Source: Micavibrio aeruginosavorus
GTDB lineage: Bacteria > Pseudomonadota > Alphaproteobacteria > Micavibrionales > Micavibrionaceae
Direction: 5' to 3'
Assembly: GCA_003241285.1 (NCBI GenBank)
Contig: QFOT01000183.1
Coordinates: 1-5,431 of the forward strand
DNA: 5,431 bases
Made by a program: the position numbers and the translations under genes. Positions 5,297 through 5,431 of this stretch are shown here, one piece after another (the stretch's first letter is position 1; the number at the start of each line of letters is the position of its first letter). A model generated the notes under the pieces. That model searched no databases. It was not told the DNA's origin and was given only the letters and a program-made list of their open reading frames with translations.

Positions 5297-5431
5297 ATGA
5301 GGATTCTTTTTGGTTGGACTAAGCTGCAGTTTTGGCAGATGTTGTTGTGCAGACAACAACTGTACAAAAAAAATGAAAAAAAATGTTCTGAAGTAGAGGC
5401 CGGTCTGGTTTTGATGTCTGCCAAAGCCAAT
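5297..5431 (+). CDS. Possible partial ORF running off the window end
   Basis: An ATG at 5297 opens a frame of 45 codons still open at the last base. It begins MRILFGWTKLQFWQMLLCRQ and ends EVEAGLVLMSAKAN. The preceding in-frame stop is TAA at 5288-5290. There is no Shine-Dalgarno upstream, only an A-rich run, and I recognise no family. The first part contains a Trp/Leu-rich hydrophobic stretch and the middle is Lys-rich because of the A tracts. The antisense frame is also open from 5431 down to a TAA at 5237-5239, so openness alone means little here. This is a candidate only. Confidence 0.2.
   Translation, partial: MRILFGWTKLQFWQMLLCRQQLYKKNEKKCSEVEAGLVLMSAKAN
5341..5360. repeat. 8-bp perfect hairpin next to A tracts
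   Basis: GTTGTTGT (5341-5348), loop GCAG, ACAACAAC (5353-5360). On the + strand it is followed by runs of A rather than T, so it is not an intrinsic terminator in that direction. On the - strand the T run lies upstream of the stem, so it is not a terminator there either. It is nested inside the 9-bp inverted pair at 5331-5339 and 5417-5425. Confidence 0.5.

Larger units (their letters stand above)
5055..5431. other. AT-rich region without a convincing gene
   Basis: These 377 bases after the lipoprotein stop have no ORF with a good start, ribosome binding site and recognisable product. They hold a 7-bp hairpin at 5135-5159, an 8-bp direct repeat GCTCAGTT (5105-5112 and 5118-5125), a 12-bp palindrome GATTAATTAATC (5231-5242), an 8-bp hairpin at 5341-5360, a tandem pair of AAAAAAAATG (5366-5385), and the 9-bp inverted pair TTTGGCAGA (5331-5339) and TCTGCCAAA (5417-5425). 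A protein-like frame without a start (5096-5236) and a partial ORF reaching the window end (5297-5431) are described separately. No tRNA, rRNA, CRISPR or complete insertion sequence is visible. Confidence 0.7.

Noticed and set aside
5237..5431. Minus-strand frame open from the window edge to TAA at 5237-5239.
   Set aside because: It has no start in the window, is rich in Phe from T tracts, resembles no family, and overlaps an equally open plus-strand frame.

Overview
The window looks like a chromosomal segment of an alphaproteobacterium. The order HisG, UPF0262, IF-1, Maf, RNase E/G-type ribonuclease is a housekeeping cluster I associate with Alphaproteobacteria, and UPF0262 is largely confined to that class. 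The core genes have intermediate GC. Both ends of the window (1-49 and about 5000-5431) are clearly more AT-rich. A precise genus cannot be read from the sequence.

Layout, all genes on the + strand. 50-1288 encodes an unrecognised 412-aa soluble protein behind a very strong ribosome binding site. 1316-1963 is hisG, in the short form that needs HisZ. It overlaps by 4 nt a UPF0262 gene (1960-2445) that starts with GTG. After a 73-nt spacer comes infA (2519-2737). Its 3' end overlaps the GTG start of a maf nucleotide pyrophosphatase (2727-3314). Two bases later a TTG-started ribonuclease E/G gene begins (3317-4446). As written it is broken by an out-of-frame deletion in its N-terminal S1 domain, while both catalytic aspartates survive. 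Its stop overlaps the ATG of a lipoprotein gene (4443-5054). The last 377 bases hold no convincing gene. They contain hairpins, inverted repeats, a possible decayed reading frame and a weak partial ORF running off the edge.

The genes from hisG to the lipoprotein are tightly packed, with 4-nt and 11-nt overlaps and a 2-nt gap. This suggests one or two operons with translational coupling. The only real break is the spacer before infA, which is preceded by a terminator-shaped hairpin inside the UPF0262 coding sequence. From memory of related genomes, hisD (between hisG and UPF0262), a low-molecular-weight phosphatase gene (before infA) and yacG (after the ribonuclease) often belong here. None is present, so this looks like a trimmed version of the locus.

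I found no clear new defence, mobile or RNA-guided system. The points most worth a second look are the broken ribonuclease, the intragenic terminator-like hairpin, the orphan 412-aa protein, and the composition change at the lipoprotein's 3' end.
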